Program-made: the position numbers and the translations under genes
Notes under the pieces: model-generated
The model's input: only the letters and a program-made list of their open reading frames with translations
What the model was told of the DNA's origin: nothing
Databases searched by the model: none
Shown here: positions 1-6,407 of the stretch, piece after piece
Numbering within the stretch: the first letter of the stretch is position 1
How the letters are laid out: each line of letters begins with the position of its first letter
Virus record (IMG/VR): IMGVR_UViG_3300022836_000569
Span: 1-36,614 of that record
Length of the DNA stretch: 36,614 nucleotides
From: a virus
Strand: one strand, 5' to 3'

Positions 1-1143
1 TCACGATCCGCACGGATGCTCACCGATGTAGCGGAACCCCTGGACGGCGCGGAAGTGGCCACCGTATCCGGAGCCGATCCCTGAATAGCCGCCCCGGGCG
101 GCTGCCCTGGCGATGGTCGCCGCGCTCTTGGTCTTGTTCCCGCCATGGAGCACCGCGCTTACCTGGGTCCAGCACCGATGCGCTCGCAGCGCCGCCGCCA
201 GGCCGGGGTGGCTAGTGTGGAACAGGGTCGGCATCGGCTTGCCGAACCGATTGAGCCCATCGAGCCAGCGCGCGCAGATCGTGTTGAGAAAGCGGAGGCC
301 TACGCCCGCGCCCTGCCAGTCCGGCATGATGACCAGGCGGCAGGCCCGAGCCTCGCGTAGACCGGGTCTGGTGCTGAAGGCGACATGCGCCACCGGCTCG
401 CCGGCGACGAAGCCGACATAGCATTTGGCCGCGACCATCTTCGGGGCTTTCAGATAGTGATGCGGCTCAAACAGGGACCACCAGCTCCAGTCGGTCTCCT
501 GGATCTCGACGTCAAAGGAGGGACGTCGTTGAAGCCACCTCCCGGCAAAGCGCCCGGTCGAGGTGTCGAAGGTCCAATCCGGCTGCAGCCAGTCGAGCAC
601 GTCGTAGTGGCACGTCAAGAGGACCGCCTGTCCCGGACCGCGGCGCCACGCCTTCGCGAAGGCCAAGGCGCCAATCCGGGCAATCTGGCGATCGACGACG
701 CTGGAAAACTCGTCGATCACCACCCGGCCCAGCCGATCGCACACGATGCGCGCCAAGTCGGCGCGGAACCGCTCGCCATTGGATAGCAACCGGTAGGGGC
801 GCATCCATGCCGGCACCGCCCCAAGGCCAACCGCGGCGAGCGCCCCCGTCACTTCGTCGATGGTCCGCTCGGGCGCGATCGCCTCCACAATGGGGAGGTC
901 GCGCGGCCACCCGGCTGACTTGTAGACCGCGCGCGGCCCCCATATGGCTCGGCCGAGCGAGGACTTGCCGGAACCGGAGGGACCGACCACAGCGCCGATG
1001 CTCCAGCCGTCGCCCTCGATCGGCAGCTCGGCCGACAATCGGAACTCGCGGCTTTCGGGCGTGTCAGTGTTGTACAAGGACGCCACCAGGGCAGCCCGGT
1101 AGGTGTCCGCCGGCAGGGCCGGGTGGTGGATCTCGACCCTCAT
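1..1143 (-). CDS. ABC-type ATPase fused to GNAT acetyltransferase, in the mom position
   Basis: The 380-residue protein has two parts. Residues about 45-200 carry a Walker A (GPSGSGKSS, 54-62), an ABC-signature-like LSNGE (120-124), a Walker B ending in D144-E145 and an H-loop-like H179, as in soluble ABC ATPases; no membrane segment is visible. Residues about 205-330 look like a GNAT domain with the acyl-CoA loop QGAGVG (277-282), followed by a Gly-rich tail. The ATG at 1143 is chosen because it overlaps the stop of the preceding small gene (ATGA) and lies just before the domain. In Mu this place, last in the genome and behind com, is held by mom, whose GNAT-related product modifies adenines in phage DNA. 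I infer a Mom-like DNA-modification role, with the ATPase perhaps acting on DNA. Substrate and chemistry are not readable from sequence. Confidence 0.85.
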   Translation of the reverse strand: MRVEIHHPALPADTYRAALVASLYNTDTPESREFRLSAELPIEGDGWSIGAVVGPSGSGKSSLGRAIWGPRAVYKSAGWPRDLPIVEAIAPERTIDEVTGALAAVGLGAVPAWMRPYRLLSNGERFRADLARIVCDRLGRVVIDEFSSVVDRQIARIGALAFAKAWRRGPGQAVLLTCHYDVLDWLQPDWTFDTSTGRFAGRWLQRRPSFDVEIQETDWSWWSLFEPHHYLKAPKMVAAKCYVGFVAGEPVAHVAFSTRPGLREARACRLVIMPDWQGAGVGLRFLNTICARWLDGLNRFGKPMPTLFHTSHPGLAAALRAHRCWTQVSAVLHGGNKTKSAATIARAAARGGYSGIGSGYGGHFRAVQGFRYIGEHPCGS

Positions 1144-1289
1144 ACCGACACCACCCGCAGCCGCTCGTAGCCGGCCGCCTTCAGGGCCTCGAAGGTGCGC
1201 TTTTGTTCGTCCTCGTCGGCGCATACGACGATCACCGCAAACTGCGGTCGGTACCGAAATCCGTTCTTACCGGGAGGAGGCTTCGCCAA
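1140..1289 (-). CDS. Small 49-residue protein between com and the ABC-GNAT gene
   Basis: This short frame is open between com and the ATPase-acetyltransferase gene. The best start is TTG at 1289, with GGAG 7 bases upstream (1296-1299). It overlaps the com 3' end by 23 bases and its TGA overlaps the next ATG (ATGA), so the three genes look translationally coupled. The product begins LAKPPPGKNGFRYR, has a hydrophobic strand (AVIVVC), an acidic patch (ADEDEQ) and ends AGYERLRVVSV, which looks like a compact alpha/beta fold. I believe similar short proteins accompany mom-like genes in other phages, but that is memory. An upstream start inside com is possible. Function unknown. Confidence 0.6.
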   Translation of the reverse strand: MAKPPPGKNGFRYRPQFAVIVVCADEDEQKRTFEALKAAGYERLRVVSV

Positions 1290-1458
1290 GGTCAGCTCCG
1301 TTAGGATGCGACGCTTGGGAGCGCTCTGGTGTGGGGCTCTGAGGGACCCGCTGGACGGTGTTGAGAGTGCGACAACGACCGCACTTGATGGTGATTCTAC
1401 CGGTGAACTCGCCGTCGAACAAGCGGCGTCTGCACGACCCGCATCGAATCGACTCCAT
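1267..1458 (-). CDS. com: Com-family zinc-finger translational regulator
   Basis: The 63-residue protein starts MESIRCGSC and has the Com layout: CxxC at residues 6-9 and CxxC at 26-29, separated by a short beta-like stretch with a conserved RRLF segment. Mu Com is 62 residues with the same N-terminal SIRC motif and four zinc-binding cysteines; it binds mom mRNA and frees the mom start codon from an inhibitory hairpin. The tail after residue 33 is polar and not conserved. The gene lies immediately before the small gene and the ABC-GNAT gene, the Mu com-mom order with one insertion. An analogous translational role on the downstream genes is inferred. Confidence 0.85.
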   Translation of the reverse strand: MESIRCGSCRRRLFDGEFTGRITIKCGRCRTLNTVQRVPQSPTPERSQASHPNGADLGEASSR

Positions 1459-1567
1459 GGATTGTACCTGTCTACTCTTCCCCGCCCCGCATGCTGGGGA
1501 GGGCGGGACCGGCTGCCTGGTCGACCATGGCGGCCGGGTTGTCCGGTGCGGGGTTCCATCCCGCGGT

Positions 1568-1589
1568 TCGGAGCGTTACAGCGCTCCGA
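1568..1589. promoter_or_regulatory. 8-bp perfect inverted repeat upstream of com
   Basis: TCGGAGCG (1568-1575) pairs with CGCTCCGA (1582-1589) around a 6-base loop. It directly abuts a second stem-loop at 1590-1610. It could be a protein-binding operator for the com promoter or part of a bidirectional termination structure. There is no T-run next to it. Confidence 0.45.
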
Positions 1590-1610
1590 CCCCCGCCCGA
1601 AATGCGGGGG
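1590..1610. promoter_or_regulatory. 7-bp GC-only stem-loop upstream of com
   Basis: CCCCCGC (1590-1596) and GCGGGGG (1604-1610) form a perfect stem with a 7-base loop. Together with the adjacent hairpin at 1568-1589 it would strongly fold in a leftward transcript leaving the tail operon. No poly-T tract follows on either strand, so an intrinsic terminator is not established. Confidence 0.4.
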
Positions 1611-1641
1611 CAGTCCTTGAAGGGCCGTTCAGGGCCCCGCA

Positions 1642-1661
1642 AAGGCCACTGAAGCGGCCTT
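1642..1661 (-). terminator. Weak terminator-like hairpin after the last tail gene
   Basis: On the minus strand, 6 bases after the stop of the gene ending at 1667, GAAGGCC pairs with GGCCTTT around an 8-base loop, and the second arm ends in three Ts. This is the only candidate end for the long tail transcript before com. The T-run is short, so termination may be partial. Confidence 0.3.
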
Positions 1662-1666
1662 CAACA

Positions 1667-2356
1667 TCAGCTCGGCGCCGGCAGGCTGCCGACCAGGTCG
1701 ATCGCGTCGAGCCCGGCGTGATCCGCGGCACCGTCGATCGCCTCGTGCATGTCGAACTCGTACTGGCAGCCGGCGGCGAAACGCTCTCGCACCGCCTGTC
1801 GGGCGGCGTCGACCAGGGCGGTGTCGAGGGTCAGCCGAGAACCGGATCTGGTGACCACGCCGAGGGAGCTGCCGCCACCGACCTGGTTGGAGGCCTCCAT
1901 AAGCTCGACTACCGCGTCGTGCGAAGTCGAAAGCGTGACGGTCTGAGGTCCGACGGTGACCAGGGCGCCGGCGTTCCGGTACTCCCAGCTGAGCCGGGTC
2001 GCCTCGATCGTCATTTCTGCCTTGCGCTCGGCAACCGGCTTGGACAGCACGGTCCGGGCGTAGGAAGCCGTCCCGGCCACGAAATCGACACTCGACGGAT
2101 CCGCGCCGAGCGGGCCGAGCTTCTCATCGGTGCCGATCTGAGGATCGGGTGCGGCCTCCTCCAGCAGGATGATCAGTCCGGCCAGCTCACCGCAGTTGCC
2201 GCGTTCGGGATGACTCGGGTCGATGCGCATGGCCAGGGACCATGGCGGCCGGCGCCGATTGGCGATCGTCTGATGGCGCATCGGAACACCGTCGATCACC
2301 GCGACCCCACCGGCGCCGCTGTTCGCGGCAGGGTCCCAGAGCGTGACAGCCGTCAT
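1667..2356 (-). CDS. DUF4376-like phage tail-associated protein
   Basis: The 229-residue protein is the last gene of the tail operon. Residues about 105-220 (ARTVLSKPVAERKAEM through the AIDL segment) match my memory of the phage DUF4376 domain: an alpha-helical region with a basic helix (VAERKAEMTIEATR) and a C-terminal helix containing ARQAVRERF. The N-terminal half has a patch MRIDPSHPERG with no assignable fold. Such proteins usually follow tail-fibre genes; whether this one is a fibre-assembly chaperone or a virion protein is unknown. It starts at ATG 2356, 25 bases after the upstream gene, preceded by a good GGAGG-type site (complement of cctcc near 2363-2367). Confidence 0.6.
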   Translation of the reverse strand: MTAVTLWDPAANSGAGGVAVIDGVPMRHQTIANRRRPPWSLAMRIDPSHPERGNCGELAGLIILLEEAAPDPQIGTDEKLGPLGADPSSVDFVAGTASYARTVLSKPVAERKAEMTIEATRLSWEYRNAGALVTVGPQTVTLSTSHDAVVELMEASNQVGGGSSLGVVTRSGSRLTLDTALVDAARQAVRERFAAGCQYEFDMHEAIDGAADHAGLDAIDLVGSLPAPS

Positions 2357-2381
2357 GAGTGCCTCCCTCCAAGGTTACGGA

Positions 2382-3113
2382 TCAGGCAGCCGGAACCAGC
2401 GACGCGAGGTAGTCCTCGAAGCCGGGAACCTGGATCGTGGCGCCGAAATACCGGGTGTGCTGGGTGATCCGCCAAGCGTTGCAGTTGCCGGCGAACCAGG
2501 TGCCGCCGCCGGTGATCAGGCTGGCCAGGTACAGGTAGTCCTGCGGAGCCGTGAAGGCGCCGACCGCGATCGTCGCGGTCCTGGCGCCGGCGACATAGAC
2601 CCGCCATTCGACGGCTGCCTGGTCGTAGGCCAGCGCGATGTGGGTCCAGGTGGTGTCGGCGACCGCCCCCCGGTTGGTCGCCATCGCCGACAGGTCCTCG
2701 GCCGACGATGCGGTCAGGGACACGCCCACGTGGCCGGCGGAATTGATCCCGAGCGCCCAGGTGTAGTCGTAGCCGCTGTGGTTCATCGACGCGATGCCCC
2801 AGGCGGTGCCCGGCGTGCCGCTGCGGCGGAAATGGCCCTCGTAGCAGATGCCGCCGGTGACGACCCGGAAGTCGTCGGACATCGGGAACCGCAAGCCGTC
2901 GTTGGTGCCGTCGAGCTGGATGCTGCTGGCGCCGAACGCCTTCTGGCTCGTGGTCGTCGCCGGGGCGTCCAGGAGGGTGCGGGCATGCCGGCCGGTCAGG
3001 TCGACCAGGCCGTCGGTCGTGCCGTTGGGTCCTTGCCCCAGGATCAGCATTCGGACGTATTGCTGGAACGGGTCGCGGCGAGTGACGCTCTGCGGGCCGG
3101 GGATGCCGAACAT
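2382..3113 (-). CDS. LamG/concanavalin-A-like tail protein, probably receptor- or glycan-binding
   Basis: The 243-residue protein has the signature of a LamG/laminin-type jelly roll. An N-terminal segment (about 45-75) contains SSIQLDGTNDGLRFP. Alternating strands and Trp-rich motifs follow (TWTHIALAYDQAAVEWRVYV, YLASLITGGGTWFAG), and it ends in a strand (NAWRITQHTRYFG). Such domains commonly decorate tail tips or fibres and bind carbohydrate. The ATG at 3113 overlaps the upstream stop (TGATG); a GTG one codon earlier is an alternative. A role in host-surface recognition is inferred from fold type and position near the end of the tail module. Confidence 0.65.
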   Translation of the reverse strand: MFGIPGPQSVTRRDPFQQYVRMLILGQGPNGTTDGLVDLTGRHARTLLDAPATTTSQKAFGASSIQLDGTNDGLRFPMSDDFRVVTGGICYEGHFRRSGTPGTAWGIASMNHSGYDYTWALGINSAGHVGVSLTASSAEDLSAMATNRGAVADTTWTHIALAYDQAAVEWRVYVAGARTATIAVGAFTAPQDYLYLASLITGGGTWFAGNCNAWRITQHTRYFGATIQVPGFEDYLASLVPAA

Positions 3114-3934
3114 CACACGTCCTCCGCGATCAGCCAGACCAGCTTGATGTTCGTCGGCGTCACGGCCCAGCCGAGCAGCGTTTTCGTCGCTGCCGCCTGC
3201 GCCGCCCAGGTCGGTTCCGTGCCGATGAAGGTGCAGCCCGTGAAGGTCGGGACCCGCCCGCCGGTGCCGTCCTGCTCGGTCTCCAGCATCCGGGTTCCGA
3301 GCTTGCCCGCCGCCGGCGCGGTCATGGTGAACGTCGTGTCGCCGATCAGCCGCGCCCTGGTGTACGGCAGGGCGCTGACGATCGCGGCCGTGGTGACGTC
3401 GCCCAGGTTCTGGTACTCGCCGTCCACGACGTCGACGGTGAGATTATGGCCGGCCATGTCGACGTCGCTGGTCGCGTCGCCGGCGGGCGTCGCCACTATC
3501 TCCAAGGTTTCGTCGCCGCCATCGTCGACCTCGTTGAGCGAGACGCCGGATCCAGCGCCGAGCTTTTCACTGAGCGACTTGGGCGTGGTGTCGTTGGCGG
3601 ACACCCGAACCCCGCCGACCGCGGCGGCGGCAGCCAGGGCACTGGCGGTGGCCTCGCCAGCTTTGGTCGTCGCGATGCCGGCCTGCGTCGCGGCGGTCCC
3701 CGCCGCGGTCGTGGCGATGCCAGCCTGCGTCATCGCGGTGACGGCCGAGGCGGCGGCACCGTCGACGCTGCCGGACAGTTCCGTGCCGACGACGCCGATC
3801 GCCTCCGCGACCTCGGGGAGGTTGGCCGCATGGCCATTGGCGCCGAAGCCGCCCGGGTTGGCCTCCGTCTTGGACTGGGCGTTGTAGTAGCCGCCGATCA
3901 TCCGGGCGAGCGCGGTCGCAAGGCTCATGGTCAT
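3113..3934 (-). CDS. Tail fibre-like structural protein
   Basis: This 273-residue protein has an Ala/Thr/Gly-rich low-complexity middle with near-repeats of AGIATT and AGTAATQAG (about residues 65-100), typical of extended trimeric tail-fibre shafts. The second half is beta-rich (SLNEVDDGGDETLEIVA, DMAGHNLTVDVVDG) and ends in a predicted receptor- or chaperone-proximal domain (FTGCTFIGTEPTWAAQAAATKTLLGWAVTP contains the recognisable part). The ATG at 3934 overlaps the upstream stop (ATGA); an in-frame ATG at 3928 is also possible. I place it as a fibre or tip protein by composition and by its neighbours, not by homology to a named protein. Confidence 0.6.
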   Translation of the reverse strand: MTMSLATALARMIGGYYNAQSKTEANPGGFGANGHAANLPEVAEAIGVVGTELSGSVDGAAASAVTAMTQAGIATTAAGTAATQAGIATTKAGEATASALAAAAAVGGVRVSANDTTPKSLSEKLGAGSGVSLNEVDDGGDETLEIVATPAGDATSDVDMAGHNLTVDVVDGEYQNLGDVTTAAIVSALPYTRARLIGDTTFTMTAPAAGKLGTRMLETEQDGTGGRVPTFTGCTFIGTEPTWAAQAAATKTLLGWAVTPTNIKLVWLIAEDV

Positions 3935-4797
3935 CCCTGCATCTCCTCGAAGGTCAGCGTGATCGACCACTCGCTGAGGCCATCGTCGGCCAGCTCGTTG
4001 GTCTCGCGCGGCGGGCTCGCCACGGACAGATGCGCCGGGAAGAACTCCCGGAAGGCGTGGACCAGGTCGGCGGTGTTCGGCAGGAACACCGCCGGGTGGT
4101 CCTCGTCGGCCATGGCGAAGTCGTAGAGGCGCATGGCCTCGCCCTTGGTCAGGTGCGGGAAGGTGACGGTGTGGACCCGGGCGTTGCGGCGGCGCGTCTT
4201 GATCTTCCGGCCGCCGGCGGTGATCTCCTCGAGCGTGCGCCGGCGGATCCCGAGGTCGCGGCCCCAGTCGTATGTCCAACCCGTCGCCAGCGGGTTCGCC
4301 ACCACCAGGTAGCCGACGTCGTAATCGTCGATCCCGGCCTGCGCCGTCACGTCCAGCTCGACCACCAGCTCGTCGGCCGCGATCAGCTCCGGCAGGCGGA
4401 TATGCAGGTGGCGCGCGTAGCCCTGGATGTCCTTGAGGCGCGGCTTGCCGGTGTACCAGTTCTCCTGCTCGAACGGCAGGTCGGCGGTGTCGTAGACGCG
4501 GCCGAAGAAGTCGGTCCACTCGCCCTCGTAAAGTGGCGTTCCGTTCTCCGATGCCGTGATCCGGTACATGGCGTCCAGGTCGCCGGTGTGGCCGCACAGC
4601 ATGATGTCCGTCATGAACACCGGGCTCGGCCAGGTGGCGGTGAACTGGCTCGCCCCCAGGTCGCTCGGGTCCGCGCACCGGGCCGGCAGGCTGGTGATCC
4701 GCGGGTCGACCAGGTTGTCGAGGGTGCCGCTCCAGTCGCCGCCGGTCAGCACCGCGTCGCGGGCCAGGTTCTCCAGCAGGATGTCGCCGATCGCCAT
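3931..4797 (-). CDS. Tail tip-associated protein of unknown function
   Basis: The 288-residue protein starts MAIGDILLENLARDAV at ATG 4797, 2 bases after the upstream stop. Its first half reads as a beta-sandwich (SPVFMTDIMLCGHTGDLDAMYRI around residues 58-82) that could be a carbohydrate-binding-like fold. The second half is mixed alpha/beta, with an aromatic strand GWTYDWGRD, a basic RRRTLEEI segment and a C-terminal strand WSITLTFEEMQG. There is no signal peptide or membrane span. Its position between two tip-like proteins and overlaps on both sides suggest a tail-tip component. I do not recognise a named family. Confidence 0.55.
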   Translation of the reverse strand: MAIGDILLENLARDAVLTGGDWSGTLDNLVDPRITSLPARCADPSDLGASQFTATWPSPVFMTDIMLCGHTGDLDAMYRITASENGTPLYEGEWTDFFGRVYDTADLPFEQENWYTGKPRLKDIQGYARHLHIRLPELIAADELVVELDVTAQAGIDDYDVGYLVVANPLATGWTYDWGRDLGIRRRTLEEITAGGRKIKTRRRNARVHTVTFPHLTKGEAMRLYDFAMADEDHPAVFLPNTADLVHAFREFFPAHLSVASPPRETNELADDGLSEWSITLTFEEMQG

Positions 4798-4799
4798 GC

Positions 4800-6407
4800 T
4801 CAGCCCCACAGCCTGAGGGTGATCTGACTGGACCTCGGCCGGCCGGGCCTGGCGCCGAGCATCAGCATGACGCGGTCGATCCCGTCTTCGGGATAGTCGA
4901 GGCGGACCTCGGCCTGCCCGATGCCGGGATCCGCCAGCAGGTCGAGCCACTCGTTGTCCATCTCGGTGGTGGCAACCCACTCCCGGAACGGTGTGCCGTC
5001 GGCGCGCACCGACATGCAGTCGAACAGCAGGTCGGCCACCGCCTGCAGATCGCCCTGGTCGCGCAAGGCCGTCTCGATCGTCACCTCGCGGACGTTCGGC
5101 CACCAGCGGTCGCGCAGATCGGTGTCCTTCCTGACGGCCTGGCGCCACTCGCTACCCAGCCGGCCTTCCTCTTCCGTCTCCCACAACGCGCCGGCGAGGT
5201 TGCTGCGACTGTGGGTCTGGTAGAGCCGGCCACCCTTCACGGTGACCCGCCATACCGGCACGCTGATCGTCGGATCGCCGGGCGCGATGGACAGGACGTC
5301 GGTCGCGGTGATGGTGCGATCGGGCACGCCGGTCGGCAGGTGCAGCCGGCCGATCTGCCAGGCGCCCTGCGGATCCGGCAGGACCCAGCCGGGAAGCGAC
5401 CGTGCGAACGCGTCGATCGCCTGGCGCACCGGCATGCGATTGGCGATGTAGAGCCCGACCGTCTCGGTGGCGACGATGCTCGCGAAAGTGCCGCCGATCG
5501 TGGCGGCCGGATCCTGGCGCAGGATCAGTGCCTCGATCAGTCCGGGTGCGGTGTCCAGGTAGCCCGCACCCGGGACCAGGTCGACCGCACCCTGCAGGCC
5601 GACGGTGACCACACCCCCGAAGCCCTGGTCGACCTTGAACAGCCCGCGGGCATTGTTCGTCGTGTAGTGTCCGACCGACGGCGCCGCGGCATCGAACGTG
5701 GAATCGTCGACGTCGCCGTCGTCGACCAGGCTGGCGTCCTCGCCGCGATCGGCGATCAGGGTATAGCCCTGCACCCCGCCGGCGTGCGCCTGGCCGACCT
5801 GCGCTTGCGGGTTGACCCAGGTGATCGGGATGTTGGCTGTCCGCAGGTCGCCGAGCGACAGCGGCTTGGGCTGGTCCTTCAGGTCCTCGGCCGTGCCCTC
5901 GTAGCCGGTGGCACCGGTATTGCTGCCGTCGAACTCGACGGGCTGGATGTCCGCCTCCAGGTCCAGGCGGCGATCGTAGATCGGCACCGCGAGGCGGCTC
6001 GGCTGCGTCCCCGACACCGACCACTGCGGCGTCTCGGCGCGGCCGTCCAGCATCGCCCGGAAGTCGACCGCGAAGCCCCGCGCCTGGCCGAGCGGCTTGA
6101 TCTCTCCCCACCAGACCCGAACCGCCTTGAAGACCCAGCCGCGGTACTGGTTCAACGCACCGTCGGCGTTGCCCAGGACCAGCTGCGAAGTGCCGAGCGC
6201 TCCGGTCAGTCGATCGGCGTCCGCGTACAGGTCCAGGGCCACGGTCGGCACGTCGATCACGCGCGGGTCGTACCCCTGGCCCGGCTTGTCCGGATCGGTC
6301 GACGGCCACGGCCGCATCGGCAGGTCGCTGAGGTGGAGGGTGACCGGATCGTCCTCGGGATCCACGAGGTCCAGCTCCACCAGGTAGGCCATGACGGTGT
6401 CCGTCAT
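4800..6407 (-). CDS. Large tail tip / baseplate hub-like protein
   Basis: The 535-residue protein follows the tape measure directly (TGATG overlap at 6407), the usual place of the distal-tail and hub proteins in siphophages. It is soluble and beta-rich, with a region around residues 60-130 containing TVALDLYADADRLTG and FKAVRVWWGEI, and a later Trp-containing region (GWVLPDPQGAWQIGRL) that resembles hub domains of phage tails. A run of acidic residues near the middle (EDASLVDDGDVDDS) may be a metal-binding or linker loop. No lytic-enzyme catalytic motif is visible. The hub assignment is from position, size and strand pattern. Confidence 0.55.
   Translation of the reverse strand: MTDTVMAYLVELDLVDPEDDPVTLHLSDLPMRPWPSTDPDKPGQGYDPRVIDVPTVALDLYADADRLTGALGTSQLVLGNADGALNQYRGWVFKAVRVWWGEIKPLGQARGFAVDFRAMLDGRAETPQWSVSGTQPSRLAVPIYDRRLDLEADIQPVEFDGSNTGATGYEGTAEDLKDQPKPLSLGDLRTANIPITWVNPQAQVGQAHAGGVQGYTLIADRGEDASLVDDGDVDDSTFDAAAPSVGHYTTNNARGLFKVDQGFGGVVTVGLQGAVDLVPGAGYLDTAPGLIEALILRQDPAATIGGTFASIVATETVGLYIANRMPVRQAIDAFARSLPGWVLPDPQGAWQIGRLHLPTGVPDRTITATDVLSIAPGDPTISVPVWRVTVKGGRLYQTHSRSNLAGALWETEEEGRLGSEWRQAVRKDTDLRDRWWPNVREVTIETALRDQGDLQAVADLLFDCMSVRADGTPFREWVATTEMDNEWLDLLADPGIGQAEVRLDYPEDGIDRVMLMLGARPGRPRSSQITLRLWG

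Larger units (their letters stand above)
1459..1666. other. Intergenic region upstream of com with several inverted repeats
   Basis: This 208-base gap separates the tail operon from com and corresponds to the Pmom region of Mu. I see no convincing gene. It contains a perfect 10-bp palindrome TGGTCGACCA (1518-1527), two strong stem-loops (1568-1589 and 1590-1610) and a weaker hairpin next to the tail gene (1642-1661). No copy of the GGTGAC-N4-GTCACC dyad found elsewhere in the window is present. A com promoter is expected here but I cannot place -10/-35 boxes. Confidence 0.5.

Noticed and set aside
2343-3887. Long rightward open frame of 514 codons opposite the tail-fibre genes
   Set aside because: It lies antisense to three well-supported leftward genes with overlapping start/stop junctions, has low-complexity Ala/Val/Ser composition and no domain. 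GC-rich codon bias creates such frames.
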